DNA of 64,000 nt from Alphaproteobacteria bacterium (GCA_012103315.1 WLWZ01000004.1:62001-126000), one strand, 5' to 3'. Positions 1-9,576 are shown, numbered from the stretch's first letter. Notes: generated by a model from the letters alone, not told the origin. Made by a program: numbers and translations.

Positions 1-47
1 ACGGCTAAGCTCATTTCGTCTCTCGGTCTTGCTGGGAAATGTTGATC

Positions 48-899
48 CTAGTTAAGCCGCGCGCGAACCTTATGCAATAGTGTCGCGGCCTCATGTCGGT
101 CTGTTTCGTTTGTCGATTGTACCAGAAACTCTTCCAGGACAGTTGCTGCCCGCCGCAGATTGCCAATGCGCGAATAGAAAATACCCGCCTCTTGTAATAG
201 TGATAATCGGCTCGGAGCGATCAGCAACATGCGATCCATAATCTCCGCAGCCCTTTCAGGATCGTTTCCTGAAAGGGCACGAAGCTTAATATTGTTGAGC
301 AGCCTGATCAGCGTGTCACGACTTGTGACCGGCGCATAATGATCAGGCTGCAATTCAGCTTCCAATCCCGCCATCTGTTTTAAGAGTGCCCGGAGGTCAG
401 CCACGTCACGTTCTATGCCGCCATTAAATGGGTCAATGATGCTGCGGACGGTTCCGCGCTCGAGCCGGATCATAAAATGCCCGGGGAAATTAATCCCTGT
501 TGCGTCCCAGCCCAGCCGCCGTGCGACATCGAGATAGATGATCGCAAGCGTGACCGGCAGGCCTTTTCGTCGATCAATCACTTTTATCAAGTTGGCATTC
601 AAAGGGTCGTCATAAGTGTCGTGATCCCCGCTATAACCACGGTCTCCCATCATCACGTCTGACAGTGCTTGCGTTCGTTTTGTGACGTTATGTGTTGAAG
701 TTCCAGGGACTAGCGCCGCGACATCGTCAGCGATTTTGGAGAGATGGTCGCGATAGAATGACAAATCGGCATCTGGCTGATCGAGCGCCGCCAGCAGCAA
801 TGCCGCTTCTCCGATATCGACGGCCTCGTCTTCCTGGTCGCCAATTTCTTTTAGGGCGTCGCTGATATCCACGTGCTCCGCTGAACCGCCTTCCGTCAT
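48..899 (-). CDS. SirB1-like transglutaminase-fold protein
   Basis: A 283-residue cytosolic protein of the SirB1 family: an N-terminal transglutaminase-like fold followed by a TPR-like helical part. The conserved stretch around residues 100-150 (DPLNANL, RRKGLPVTLAIIYLDVARRLG, FPGHFMIRLE) is typical of the family, and the C-terminal third reads as TPR-like helices. The biochemical role of the family is not firmly established. It is the last gene of a minus-strand run rsmI-yraN-BON-sirB1; its ATG overlaps the stop of the BON gene by 4 bp, which suggests translational coupling. Nothing convincing is seen in the 47 bp downstream. Confidence 0.85.
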   Translation of the reverse strand: MTEGGSAEHVDISDALKEIGDQEDEAVDIGEAALLLAALDQPDADLSFYRDHLSKIADDVAALVPGTSTHNVTKRTQALSDVMMGDRGYSGDHDTYDDPLNANLIKVIDRRKGLPVTLAIIYLDVARRLGWDATGINFPGHFMIRLERGTVRSIIDPFNGGIERDVADLRALLKQMAGLEAELQPDHYAPVTSRDTLIRLLNNIKLRALSGNDPERAAEIMDRMLLIAPSRLSLLQEAGIFYSRIGNLRRAATVLEEFLVQSTNETDRHEAATLLHKVRARLN

Positions 900-1525
900 T
901 TATTTTTGTCCTGGTTCACCTTGCGCCGCGGATCGTTTTTCAGGATTACATGGCTGACGATGCGGCGGACATATTTTATTTGGCGGGCATGGTTACGAAC
1001 GCGTTCTAGCTCTGCCGCGTTCTGTGCGATGCCCATCAGATAGACAGTTCCCCCGACGGTATCGAAAGAATAATTTATCGAAACAACCTGATTATCCAGG
1101 GTAAGGCGGGTTTTGAGTTTAGTCGAAATCCAGCTGTCACGCGTAAAACCGGAAGTGCCGCCGGAAGACGTAACCTGAATCTCGTTTATAACTTCTTTGA
1201 CGCCGGCTGCTTTCCAGGCAAGCCTAACGGCGTCTCCCCGCATCTTCTGGTTTGGAACTAACCCGGTCAGCAAAACCCGCCCTTCAGAGATGGAGATATC
1301 TGCTTTGGCGAGAAGGGTTTCATTGTGATCAAGCCACAAGGCATTAATGCGTCCCCGGATGGCGAGATCGCGCGCGGCGTTATTAAGACCGCGCTCCTCA
1401 GAGGCCGCTGTTGCAACGGAGGCGCCGGCCCCGACAACGGCCCCGACACAACCGCCTAAAAGAGCGGGCGTCGTCAGCATGAGCAACGCAAACCCATAGA
1501 CGCGAAAATTGAACCTGGTAGCCAT
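896..1525 (-). CDS. BON-domain outer-membrane lipoprotein (DolP/YraP-like)
   Basis: A 209-residue lipoprotein with a hydrophobic signal segment and a lipobox LGGC (Cys26), followed by two BON domains (roughly residues 70-135 and 140-205). BON proteins of this type (E. coli DolP/YraP) sit in the outer membrane and support envelope integrity. The neighbours rsmI, yraN and a divergent lpoA-like gene mirror the E. coli yraL-yraM-yraN-yraP order, which supports the assignment. A longer reading frame extends 20 codons upstream; the ATG at 1525 was chosen because it gives a compact signal peptide. Confidence 0.82.
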   Translation of the reverse strand: MATRFNFRVYGFALLMLTTPALLGGCVGAVVGAGASVATAASEERGLNNAARDLAIRGRINALWLDHNETLLAKADISISEGRVLLTGLVPNQKMRGDAVRLAWKAAGVKEVINEIQVTSSGGTSGFTRDSWISTKLKTRLTLDNQVVSINYSFDTVGGTVYLMGIAQNAAELERVRNHARQIKYVRRIVSHVILKNDPRRKVNQDKNK

Positions 1526-1565
1526 TAAAACGATCCCAACAAAGCCCAACGCATTTTGCACATGC

Positions 1566-1943
1566 TCATGAATCGCGCCAAGCATCCTTTACATGGTGCG
1601 GCAATCTTTTGGGGACAATGAGCAAAGCATCAAAGCGCATAAGCAGGTCTTGAAACTTTGGGTGAGATTGTAGGAAGGCGGTGGCTGCGCGGGTTATGCG
1701 CTGCTGTTGACGGGACGTCACAGATTCCATCGCCTGTTCAACGGTCCGTCGGGCCTTTACCTCAACAAAGACGATTGTTTTTCTGCGGACAGCAACGATG
1801 TCTATCTCGCCAACCGGGCAGCGATAGCGCCGTGCGAGAATACGATAAAATTTTAGTCGAAGCATTATAACAGCAAGGGTCTCGGCCCAGCGTCCGGTGG
1901 CTTCCCGTTTTTGTCGTTCGGATTTGTTCGGACCCGGACCCAC
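1566..1943 (-). CDS. yraN: YraN family protein (UPF0102, nuclease-like fold)
   Basis: A 125-residue protein of the UPF0102/YraN family, predicted to have a restriction-endonuclease-like fold. Visible motifs are GRWAET near the N-terminus, RRYRCPVGEIDIVA with the acidic pair, and the core IVFVEVKAR (E-x-K). The family function is unproven, although the fold suggests Holliday-junction or nuclease activity. It begins with GTG two bases after the rsmI stop, so it belongs to the rsmI operon. Confidence 0.9.
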   Translation of the reverse strand: MGPGPNKSERQKREATGRWAETLAVIMLRLKFYRILARRYRCPVGEIDIVAVRRKTIVFVEVKARRTVEQAMESVTSRQQQRITRAATAFLQSHPKFQDLLMRFDALLIVPKRLPHHVKDAWRDS

Positions 1944-1945
1944 TG

Positions 1946-2818
1946 TTAACGGGCTCCGGCGTCCGATTGCAATTTAAGGGCGCGTTGATATAGCGCTCGT
2001 CGTTTCAGCCCCGTTGACTCTGCAACCGCGCTTGCGGCGTCTTTAACGCTTAAATGCGTGAGCGCATCCTTTAGTAAACCATTGATTTCGTCGTCGGATG
2101 GGGTGTCGACTTTACCAGGTGGTCCGACAACAATTGTCACTTCTCCCTTTGGCGGCGTTGCGTTGCCGATCTGCATTGCCAAATCTGACAGGGGTCCGCG
2201 CGTCATTTCCTCGAACCGCTTGGTGATTTCCCGAGCGATAACAGCATCACGATTGCCTAAAATCTCAGCCATATCCGCCAGAGATTTGGCAAGTCGCTTA
2301 GGCGATTCGAAGAAAACTAACGTTGCTTTTACAGAAGAGGCTTGCTCCAACGCTTTGCGCCGAGCCGCCGTTTTGGTTGGTAGGAAGCCTTCAAAGATGA
2401 ACCGGTCCGTTGGCAGGCCAGAGACGCTCAACGCCGCAAGAGGCGCGGAAGCGCCGGGAACGGGTATTACTTTGATGCCGCTGTCGAGCGCGGCATTGAC
2501 CAGACGATATCCGGGATCAGAAACCAGCGGTGTCCCGGCGTCAGAAACCAGCGCCACAATCTCGCCCGAATTCAATCGTTCTATCAGCGCGGGCGTTGCC
2601 CGTTCGGCATTATGCTCGTGATACGGAATGAGCTGTGCGGTGAGGCCAAATTCTGATTTGAGCTTGCCGGTGACTCGCGTGTCTTCACAGGCAATGGCGT
2701 CGGCGGCACACAAGACGGCGATCGCGCGCAGGGTGATATCGCTCAGATTACCGATCGGTGTGGCGACAATATGGAGACCTGGATCAATATGTGTTGCAGA
2801 GAGTTTACTTACCAGCAT
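1946..2818 (-). CDS. rsmI: 16S rRNA (cytidine1402-2'-O)-methyltransferase RsmI
   Basis: A 290-residue SAM-dependent tetrapyrrole-methylase-fold enzyme that 2'-O-methylates C1402 in the decoding centre of 16S rRNA. The family signatures are present: LHIVATPIGNLSDIT near the N-terminus, CEDTR, YHEHNA, LVSDAGTPLVSDPG and the FEGFLP region. The frame is open 49 codons further upstream, but the ATG at 2818 places the conserved core about 17 residues from the start, and the length then matches E. coli RsmI. It is transcribed divergently from the LpoA-like gene, as in enterobacteria. Confidence 0.93.
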   Translation of the reverse strand: MLVSKLSATHIDPGLHIVATPIGNLSDITLRAIAVLCAADAIACEDTRVTGKLKSEFGLTAQLIPYHEHNAERATPALIERLNSGEIVALVSDAGTPLVSDPGYRLVNAALDSGIKVIPVPGASAPLAALSVSGLPTDRFIFEGFLPTKTAARRKALEQASSVKATLVFFESPKRLAKSLADMAEILGNRDAVIAREITKRFEEMTRGPLSDLAMQIGNATPPKGEVTIVVGPPGKVDTPSDDEINGLLKDALTHLSVKDAASAVAESTGLKRRALYQRALKLQSDAGAR

Positions 2819-2934
2819 CTCGGCGATAGGCTCGCCTCTGGTTGGGCCGGTGGGGGTCACCTTGTTTGGAAGATCACCGGGTGTTTTGCGTAAATCCGCT
2901 TCGTTTTCTGCGCCATGGCGCTCGGTATCAGTGT

Positions 2935-4389
2935 TTGAACCTGCGCGGGTTGTCGGCTGCCGCATGGCTGGGCACTCTCTGCGTTGGGCTCGCGGCCTGC
3001 GAGCCCCTTAACGTTAAGAACCCGCCGCAAACCACGCAAGCCCGTCCGCCGATAGCGGCGCCGGCAAAAACCCCCGCCGTCGTATCTGTGCCGCCACAAA
3101 ATCAAACGCCCGCGCCCAAACCCGCCGCCAATCCGTCGTTGGCTTCTCTACCGCCGCCGCCGAAAATAACGCTAACGCCGCCTAAGGGAATCCGCAACCA
3201 AGTCCCTGTTGGGGTGCTGTTGCCGCTTTCGGGCCGTCATGCCGCCTTGGGCAAGTCATTATTGCGGGCGGCGCAGCTGGCGATGTTTGAAGTTGCCGAT
3301 GATAATTTTGTTTTGTTGCCACAAGACACAAAGGGGTCACCCGAAGGCGCCGTTGAAGCAGCTCAACGAGCGATTGAAATGGGTGCGCAACTGTTGATTG
3401 GACCGGTCTTTGGTCGATCTGCGCGCGCCGTCGCACCGCTGGCCTCAAAAGCGGCTGTAAATTTAATCGCATTCACCAACGACCGGACAGCTGCGGCAAA
3501 AGGGTCTTTTGTTTTCGGCTTTTTGCCTGAGGACCGGGTTCGCCGTGTTGTTTCTTATGCCGCATCGCAGGGTGTGCAGCGCTTTGCTGCCTTAATTCCG
3601 GCCGGTCCGTTTGGAGATCGTATAGCAGCCGATTATGCAAGGGTTGTGGCGGAAACAGGGGGCGTTTTGATTAGAACGGAACGCTATAGCCGCGAGACGA
3701 CGTCCGTGACCGAAGCGGTAAAACAACTTGGCAATTATCGTGAGCGCCGCGCCGCGTTGCTTGCGGAACGAAAGCTCCTATCGCAACAGGATGATGACGA
3801 ATCCCGCCTTGCGTTAAAGCGATTGGAAAAGAAAGAAACGTTGGGTGATGTCCCGTTTGACGCTGTCCTGCTCCTTGAGATTGGCGAAGCCCTTAAAGCT
3901 ACCGCGCCGCTTTTGCCTTATTATGAAATTGATACGAGAAAGGTTCGTATTCTTGGGATCGATGACTGGTCGTCGCGTTCGTTGCGGCGAGAGCCGTCAC
4001 TTGCGGGCGCTTGGTATGCTGGCCCATCACCCGATGCACTTGCTGATTTTGCGAAACGATTTGCCGCTGTTTACAAAGCGCCACCTCACGCGCTCGCAGC
4101 GCTTGCTTATGATGTAACGGCGCTGGCAGCGGTAAAAGGCAGCAAAGATGCTGGAGGGTTTGGCATTGATCAGTTGACTGTCGAAAACGGATTTGCCGGG
4201 AGCGTTGGATTGTTCCGGTTGCGGTCGGACGGATTGGTTGAACATCGTTTCGCGGTGATTGAAGTCCAGCCCGATGGCGTGAAAGTTGTTAGCCCGTCGC
4301 CAGATTCATTTGAAACCGTACAGCATCAATCGCCTGAGCCGCCATCGGACGCAAAGAAAGATGTTGAGATTAAATCGCTAGGTCAGTAA
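2935..4389 (+). CDS. LpoA-like penicillin-binding-protein activator lipoprotein
   Basis: A lipoprotein of about 484 residues with a lipobox LAAC (Cys22 from the start chosen here), a Pro/Ala-rich linker, and a large periplasmic-binding-protein-like domain (VPVGVLLPLSGRHAALGKSLLRA...). This architecture matches LpoA/YraM-type activators of peptidoglycan synthases and the LivK-like fold. The start is uncertain: TTG at 2935 gives a normal lipoprotein signal, while GTG at 2881 or 2842 would give an unusually long leader. It is divergent from rsmI and its 3' end overlaps the hemW 3' end by 12 bp (convergent). Confidence 0.8.
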   Translation: MNLRGLSAAAWLGTLCVGLAACEPLNVKNPPQTTQARPPIAAPAKTPAVVSVPPQNQTPAPKPAANPSLASLPPPPKITLTPPKGIRNQVPVGVLLPLSGRHAALGKSLLRAAQLAMFEVADDNFVLLPQDTKGSPEGAVEAAQRAIEMGAQLLIGPVFGRSARAVAPLASKAAVNLIAFTNDRTAAAKGSFVFGFLPEDRVRRVVSYAASQGVQRFAALIPAGPFGDRIAADYARVVAETGGVLIRTERYSRETTSVTEAVKQLGNYRERRAALLAERKLLSQQDDDESRLALKRLEKKETLGDVPFDAVLLLEIGEALKATAPLLPYYEIDTRKVRILGIDDWSSRSLRREPSLAGAWYAGPSPDALADFAKRFAAVYKAPPHALAALAYDVTALAAVKGSKDAGGFGIDQLTVENGFAGSVGLFRLRSDGLVEHRFAVIEVQPDGVKVVSPSPDSFETVQHQSPEPPSDAKKDVEIKSLGQ

Positions 4390-5559
4390 CGCGGCTAATA
4401 TCGCATTTAGTCGAAGGCGGCCTTCTGCGGTCGTGCGTATACCCTTGCTGTCCAAAACCAAATAGTTTTCTGTCAGAAGCGGTCGTAGCCGCCGGGGCTC
4501 CAGCGCATCTTCAAGCTCCATCCCGGTCTGTGCCCAGAAAATCTCGCGCGATAAACCGTTGGACAGCCGGAGGCCCATCATAAAAATTTCTTCAACACGC
4601 CCCTCAGCATCAATCGCCGTGCGCTGTCGTGTCGCATGTCCTGATGTCTCCACCTCTTCCAACCAGTTTTCCGGTCCTGGTATCTGCTCCGTCGCATAAA
4701 CCGTGTTGTCGATTGTTAGCCGCCCATGGCCTCCCGGACCGGTGCCGATATAATCGCCGCCTTCCCAATAGGTCAGGTTGTGGCGACACTCAGAACCGGG
4801 TTGGGCATGATTGGAAATTTCATAGGCAGGCAGCCCATGTTGATCACAGATTTCCTGAGTGATGTCGAAAAGCGCGGCGGCGTTGTCTTCCTCAGGAAGG
4901 GTAAACGCGCCCGCCCGTTCCTCGGTAAAAAAAGGTGTGCCCTTTTCGATTGTCAGTTGATACAGCGACAAATGATCGCCAGCGAAGCTTAGCGCCTCCC
5001 GCAATTCGCTTGCCCAGGAGTCGGCGGTTTGTTGTGGCCGGGCATAGATGAGGTCGAAAGAAAATCGCGGGAAGATTTTCTCAGCCAGGTTGAGAGCGGT
5101 GAGAGCTTGGTCCCGATCATGCCCTCGGCCTAAAAATTTCAGAGCTTCATCGTCCAAGGCCTGTACCCCAATTGAGACGCGGTTAACACCTGCGGCGCGC
5201 AAATCAGCAAACTTGGCGGCCTCAATAGAAGTTGGATTGGCTTCCAGTGTTATCTCGATGTCGTCGGCAAATTCCCAATGGTTGGCGGCACTGTTGATGA
5301 CCGCGCCGGTTGTTGCCGGGTCCATCAGGGAGGGTGTGCCGCCGCCAAAAAAGATGCTGGTCAAGGTTCGGCCGGGGGTTTGTTTCGCCCAATACGAAAG
5401 TTCTGTTAGCAGCGCATCGTGCCAACGCGTCTGGTCGATTGTATCGCGAACATGCGCGTTGAAGTCACAGTACGGGCAGCGAGAAAGACAGAACGGCCAA
5501 TGGACGTATAGTGCGAGCGCCTCGTCTTCTGCCCCGTTGTTTTGAATGTCAGTCGGCAA
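4378..5559 (-). CDS. hemW: Heme chaperone HemW (radical SAM)
   Basis: A 393-residue radical-SAM protein. It carries the CX3CX2C cluster motif (Cys24, Cys28, Cys31), GGGTPS, the EANP segment, and RVSIGVQ. It is related to oxygen-independent coproporphyrinogen oxidase, but the N-terminal cluster motif reads CLSRCPYC, without the extra cysteine after the motif that HemN carries, which fits HemW, a heme-binding chaperone for respiratory enzymes. Its start overlaps the end of rdgB by 11 bp within the rph-rdgB-hemW run, an order common in alphaproteobacteria. Confidence 0.92.
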   Translation of the reverse strand: MPTDIQNNGAEDEALALYVHWPFCLSRCPYCDFNAHVRDTIDQTRWHDALLTELSYWAKQTPGRTLTSIFFGGGTPSLMDPATTGAVINSAANHWEFADDIEITLEANPTSIEAAKFADLRAAGVNRVSIGVQALDDEALKFLGRGHDRDQALTALNLAEKIFPRFSFDLIYARPQQTADSWASELREALSFAGDHLSLYQLTIEKGTPFFTEERAGAFTLPEEDNAAALFDITQEICDQHGLPAYEISNHAQPGSECRHNLTYWEGGDYIGTGPGGHGRLTIDNTVYATEQIPGPENWLEEVETSGHATRQRTAIDAEGRVEEIFMMGLRLSNGLSREIFWAQTGMELEDALEPRRLRPLLTENYLVLDSKGIRTTAEGRLRLNAILAALLT

Positions 5560-6154
5560 AACAAGCGCTGGTTAGTTTGGCAAAGGCATCGGCGCGGTGG
5601 CTGATGGCATGTTTGGCGTCCTGGTTCATTTCACCAAAAGTTTGCTCGCCGCCAGGAGGCTGAAACATTGGATCATAACCAAACCCTAAATTTCCTCGTG
5701 GTGGCCAGACGAGCACGCCATCGACCCGACCCTCAAAGGTTTCGCAATGACCGTCAGGCCAGCACAGTGCGAGCGCCGCGACAAAATAAGCGCCGCGGTC
5801 ATCACCTTCTTTGAGGCCGTCATTGACTAAACCCATTGCCATGTTGAAATCTTTTTCGGGTCCTGCCCACCGGGCCGAGTAAATTCCCGGATCACCGTTT
5901 AGAGCTGGTACCACGAGGCCAGAGTCATCGGCCAGCGCCGGAAGGTTTGCGGCTTTTGCCGCCGCGCGCGCTTTGAGCTCAGCATTGGCGATAAAGGTGG
6001 TTCCCGTCTCTTCTGGCTCGTCGAGACCCAGGGTTCCAGCAGAGACGACGTCGATATTGTAGGGATGCAACAACTCATCGATCTCACGCACCTTGCCCTG
6101 GTTATGGCTGGCAATGATCAGCTTCGGCTCAGAGAAATGACGATGATGTGCCAC
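5549..6154 (-). CDS. rdgB: XTP/dITP diphosphatase (RdgB/HAM1)
   Basis: A 201-residue pyrophosphatase that cleaves non-canonical purine nucleotides (dITP, XTP) to monophosphates and so keeps them out of DNA. Seen in the sequence: [13 protein letters not shown] near the N-terminus, LADDSGLVV with the metal-binding aspartates, and the C-terminal SHRADAF. It lies between rph and hemW with an 8-bp gap on one side and an overlap on the other, so the three genes are probably co-transcribed. Confidence 0.95.
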   Translation of the reverse strand: MAHHRHFSEPKLIIASHNQGKVREIDELLHPYNIDVVSAGTLGLDEPEETGTTFIANAELKARAAAKAANLPALADDSGLVVPALNGDPGIYSARWAGPEKDFNMAMGLVNDGLKEGDDRGAYFVAALALCWPDGHCETFEGRVDGVLVWPPRGNLGFGYDPMFQPPGGEQTFGEMNQDAKHAISHRADAFAKLTSACFAD

Positions 6155-6162
6155 GACGGACG

Positions 6163-6888
6163 TTATCCTGCGTTGACGGCAGCCCGCTGCAAAGCGGTGA
6201 GCTCTCCGACGCCTTTAAAGGCAAGGTCGAGCAGCTGATTAAGAAGGTCACGGCTGAACGGGTCTTCTTCCGCTGTTCCTTGCACTTCCACAATGCCGCC
6301 ATCGCCGGTCAGGACAAAATTGGCATCAGCCTGTGCATTGGAATCTTCAGGGTAATCAAGATCGAGAACGGCGGCGCCTTCGTAGATGCCGCAGGAAACC
6401 GCTGCAACGGAATCGCTCATCGGGATTTCTTTTAGCTTTCCTTCAGAGACAAGTTTTGCAAACGCGATATGCAACGCGACCCAGGCGCCGGTAATAGACG
6501 CGGTTCGGGTGCCGCCGTCGGCTTGAATAACATCGCAATCTAGTCTGATCTGGCGTTCGCCCATCGCAGAAAGGTCGGTCACGGCTCGTAGGGATCGTCC
6601 GATTAGCCGTTGAATTTCTTGAGTCCGGCCGCTTTGTTTGCCGCGGGCTGCTTCGCGTCCCGTCCTTGTGTGGGTGGACCTAGGTAACATGCCGTATTCC
6701 GCAGTGACCCAGCCAGTGCCTGAATTCCGCAAAAACGGGGGCACGTTTTCTTCGACCGATGCTGTGCACAAGACATGCGTATTGCCAAATTTTGCCAAGC
6801 AGGATCCTTCGGCATAGGGGCTGAAACCTGGCTCAAGGCTAACGGCTCGCATTTCGTCAAAGGCGCGGGCGGAAGGGCGGCTACTCAT
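6163..6888 (-). CDS. rph: Ribonuclease PH
   Basis: A 241-residue phosphorolytic 3'-5' exoribonuclease that trims tRNA 3' ends. The usual start MSSRPSARA and the conserved blocks [16 protein letters not shown] ([19 protein letters not shown]), [32 protein letters not shown] and [17 protein letters not shown] are all present. The frame is open 41 codons upstream to 7011, but the ATG at 6888 gives the normal family length. First gene of the rph-rdgB-hemW run and divergent from hrcA, a widespread arrangement. Confidence 0.96.
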   Translation of the reverse strand: MSSRPSARAFDEMRAVSLEPGFSPYAEGSCLAKFGNTHVLCTASVEENVPPFLRNSGTGWVTAEYGMLPRSTHTRTGREAARGKQSGRTQEIQRLIGRSLRAVTDLSAMGERQIRLDCDVIQADGGTRTASITGAWVALHIAFAKLVSEGKLKEIPMSDSVAAVSCGIYEGAAVLDLDYPEDSNAQADANFVLTGDGGIVEVQGTAEEDPFSRDLLNQLLDLAFKGVGELTALQRAAVNAG

Positions 6889-6988
6889 CTCGGCAATACT
6901 CCTGTTTAAACCCAAAATTCGGGTGTTGTGGCGCAAGCTATCGCGCGGGGCTGCTGTCGTCCACCATGACATAGTGCCATCCAGCTTA

Positions 6989-7017
6989 TTGACGCTGAAT
7001 TTCGCCATCACTACATT
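6989..7017 (+). promoter_or_regulatory. Putative sigma-70-type promoter of hrcA-grpE
   Basis: TTGACG (6989-6994), a 17-bp spacer, and TACATT (7012-7017), about 55 bp before the hrcA ATG. The -35 matches consensus at five of six positions, the -10 at four. No CIRCE inverted repeat was found around it. Confidence 0.35.
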
Positions 7018-7071
7018 CCTCTAACATTGGGAATTGGCCAGAGACGGCCCAAATATGGCCCAGACAGTACG

Positions 7072-8145
7072 ATGAAACCCGCTCCACGAAGCATAATCAG
7101 CGAACTTAACGATCGTTCGCGGACCGTTTTTTCAGAAATCGTATCGTCCTATTTGGACGATGGCGAAGCCGTGGGGTCGCGCACTCTTTCCCGTCGGTTG
7201 GCGGACCCGCTATCGGCGGCGAGCGTCAGAAACGTTATGGCCGATTTGGAAGAGCTGGGTCTTCTCTATTCGGAACATACTTCTGCCGGACGCTTGCCGA
7301 CGGACCTTGGTCTGCGTTTGTTTGTTGATGGGCTGATGGAGATCGGCAGCCTCAGTGACGAGGAGCGTCTTACGATTGAGAGCCAATGCACCTCGGCGGG
7401 CAAGACGGTTAATGAAGTTCTCGAAGAAGCCTCGGGGGCTCTTTCCGGCCTGTCACGATGTGCCGGCCTTGTCGTCGCGCCCAAAAGTGATCGCGCTCTG
7501 AAACATATTGAGTTTGTCAGCCTCGGCGATGGCCGCGCGCTGGTTGTGATGGTTGCAGAAGACGGTTTTGTCGAAAACCGGGTTATCGACATGCCGATTG
7601 GCACCCCACCGTCAGCGTTGGTGCAGGCGGCGAACTATCTGAATGCTCGTCTCGCAGGACGAACGCTCGAAGATGCCGGCCGGATGATTGCACAAGAAAT
7701 TACCGATCACCGTGCCGAAATTGACGAGTTAACACGGGGCCTTGTTGAGGCGGGTATCGCAACTTGGGCTGGTGGGGCCGGTGGAGCAAGTGGCGATGAC
7801 GGTGGTGCGCTGATCGTAAAGGGACATGCGCGGCTTCTTGATGACGTGAGCGCGGTCGATGATCTTGAGCGTGTGCGGGCTCTGTTTGATGCGTTAGATA
7901 CGCGTGATCTCATGGCTCGGCTGTTGGATCTCACCCAAACTGGCGATGGCGTACAGATTTTTCTGGGGGCGGAGAACAATCTTTTTAATGTTGCGGGTTG
8001 CGCAATGATCGCTGCACAGTTTACAGGAACACGCGGAGAGATTGTTGGTGCGGTCGGGGTAATCGGCCCGGCACGCATAAACTATGCGCGGATAATCCCG
8101 ATTGTTGATTACACGGCGCGAGTGGTCGGAAAACTGCTTGGCTAA
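7072..8145 (+). CDS. hrcA: Heat-inducible transcription repressor HrcA
   Basis: A 357-residue repressor with an N-terminal winged helix (NDRSRTVFSEIVSSYLDDGEAVGSRTLSRRL; SAASVRNVMADLEELGLL; SAGRLPTDLGLRLFVD) and a C-terminal GAF-like inducer domain (GAVGVIGPARINYARIIPIVDYTA). HrcA usually represses groESL through the CIRCE element with GroEL as cofactor; groESL is not in this window. The ATG at 7072 was chosen over an upstream in-frame start at 7027 because the family core begins here. grpE follows after 12 bp. Confidence 0.95.
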   Translation: MKPAPRSIISELNDRSRTVFSEIVSSYLDDGEAVGSRTLSRRLADPLSAASVRNVMADLEELGLLYSEHTSAGRLPTDLGLRLFVDGLMEIGSLSDEERLTIESQCTSAGKTVNEVLEEASGALSGLSRCAGLVVAPKSDRALKHIEFVSLGDGRALVVMVAEDGFVENRVIDMPIGTPPSALVQAANYLNARLAGRTLEDAGRMIAQEITDHRAEIDELTRGLVEAGIATWAGGAGGASGDDGGALIVKGHARLLDDVSAVDDLERVRALFDALDTRDLMARLLDLTQTGDGVQIFLGAENNLFNVAGCAMIAAQFTGTRGEIVGAVGVIGPARINYARIIPIVDYTARVVGKLLG

Positions 8146-8157
8146 AAATAGGACTGA

Positions 8158-8832
8158 ATGGTGGATACGAAAGACAACGAACAACAAAATAACTCAGAGG
8201 AAAGCGGCGTAGAAAAAGACCCGTTGACCGAGGCAATGTCTGAGACCGAGGAAGAACAGGCCACAGAAGCAGCAGAAGATGCGGATGTAAGTGAAGATGA
8301 GGCTGCCGCTGACTCGCCTTGGGGGGAGGGCGGCCCAGAAGCCGAAATCGCTGAGTTAAAGGACAAATTGCTGCGCACTTTGGCCGATAATGAGAACACC
8401 ATTCGCCGCGCCAAGCGCGAACGCGAAGATACCGCTAAATATGCTGCCGCTAATTTTGCCCGCGATATGTTGACCGTTGCCGATAATCTCCAGCGCGCGC
8501 TCGATGCGACGCCGGAAGGGCTTGGTGATGGCGATGACCAAAGCAAATCCTTTCTGGAAGGCATAGAACTTACCGGTCGTGAATTGCTCAGCGTACTGGA
8601 ACGGCACGGCATTCAACGGATTTCACCAATGGGTGAAAAGTTTAATCACGATCAGCATGAAGCGCTTTTTGAGGTGCCAACTGCTGATGCGGCCCCTGGC
8701 ACGGTCATGCAGGTTCTCGAAGATGGGTTTATGATTCATGACCGTTTGCTGCGGGCGGCAAAAGTAGGTGTCTCCAAAGCAATAGACTCACCCGACGAAG
8801 GCGAGGGCCATAACGTCGATACGACGGCTTAG
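8158..8832 (+). CDS. grpE: Nucleotide exchange factor GrpE
   Basis: A 224-residue cochaperone that releases ADP from DnaK. It has a long acidic N-terminal region (about 60 residues), a coiled-coil helix (AEIAELKDKLLRTLADNENTIRRAKRERED) and the C-terminal beta domain (NHDQHEALFEVP, DGFMIHDRLLRAAKVGV). Longer than average because of the acidic tail. It follows hrcA closely with a clear AGGA before the ATG; no strong terminator follows it. Confidence 0.96.
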   Translation: MVDTKDNEQQNNSEESGVEKDPLTEAMSETEEEQATEAAEDADVSEDEAAADSPWGEGGPEAEIAELKDKLLRTLADNENTIRRAKREREDTAKYAAANFARDMLTVADNLQRALDATPEGLGDGDDQSKSFLEGIELTGRELLSVLERHGIQRISPMGEKFNHDQHEALFEVPTADAAPGTVMQVLEDGFMIHDRLLRAAKVGVSKAIDSPDEGEGHNVDTTA

Positions 8833-9421
8833 GTTGGCTTAGCGCCAGGCTAATAACGCTATCTAGTCGTTGCCCTACGGTTAGTAGGCGTATTACCACA
8901 AACTTCCGCGGAAATCTGGGAAAAAACGGCTTGGCTTGAAGGTGGCTAATATCTCGGTAGTACCGCTATTTAGGTGGTATGTCAGGAGTTTAAGCCCGAG
9001 TTTTAGTGTTGATCATGAGATATCGTATGAATCTCATTGTTAGTTCTGCCAAACAACCCGCTAAGGCGGGCTGAAGAAGCTATGCTGGAAAACAGTATAT
9101 CCTCGCAAGCCGTTATTCTCTGCGCTATTCCGATAAACAGAATGGCTCTGCGCGCCAAAAATTTTAGTTGGCTATATCGTTTCCCAGTATGGAAATTTCG
9201 CTGACTCTTTGCTCTAAACGACTTGAAATTTACGGGGACTGTTTTCAATGAGCTGTATGTCAAATATCGAGGGTCAACGAAAGCCGTCAGCATGGGCTTC
9301 TGCGGCCAAAAAGTTGTTGAAACGGGACTCGGAAAACCGGCGTTTTTGCGACTTTTTGACAATTAGCTGCAAAAAATTCCCCAAAATGTAAAAAAACATG
9401 TAAAAACACCGCCTAAGAGTG
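8833..9421. other. Long spacer between grpE and dnaK with no convincing gene
   Basis: About 590 bp of AT-richer sequence before the dnaK promoter. I see no tRNA and no ORF with recognisable protein features. Two structured spots stand out: an inverted repeat ATGAGAT-N9-ATCTCAT (9015-9037) and a small hairpin CCCGC-TAAG-GCGGG (9057-9070) without a T-run. The only long frame, 9003-9362 on the minus strand, reads like random sequence. A small RNA or an upstream regulatory region is possible but unproven. Confidence 0.4.
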
Positions 9422-9453
9422 CTTGCGACCCCCATATTTCATGCCTATATAGG
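9422..9453 (+). promoter_or_regulatory. RpoH (sigma-32) heat-shock promoter of dnaKJ
   Basis: CTTG (9422-9425), an 18-bp gap, then CCTATATAGG (9444-9453). This fits the known alphaproteobacterial heat-shock promoter CTTG-N17/18-CYTATNTNNG at every fixed position. The expected transcript start near 9460 leaves a 5' untranslated region of about 115 nt before dnaK. Confidence 0.65.
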
Positions 9454-9576
9454 CCTCATAAGCCGTCGCCACGTATGTATAAGGCTCGGCATGGATTTTG
9501 AAACATCACCATTTGGGGATCTAGCGAGCGCCGGATATTCGGGCTGGCGAGGTTCGCCACGAAACAAGAGGGCACA

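Noticed and set aside
1..47. Possible start of another feature at the left edge
   Set aside because: Too short to judge; no motif or reading frame of note.
9057..9070. CCCGC-TAAG-GCGGG hairpin as terminator of hrcA-grpE
   Set aside because: Stem of only 5 bp and no T-run; 225 bp from the grpE stop.
9003..9362. 119-codon open frame on the minus strand in the grpE-dnaK gap
   Set aside because: Composition looks random, no domain or signal is seen, and no ribosome binding site was noted; probably not a gene.
9417..9425. GAGTGCTTG resembling the right half of a CIRCE element before dnaK
   Set aside because: The left half at N9 spacing matches only about three of nine bases, so no CIRCE is present.
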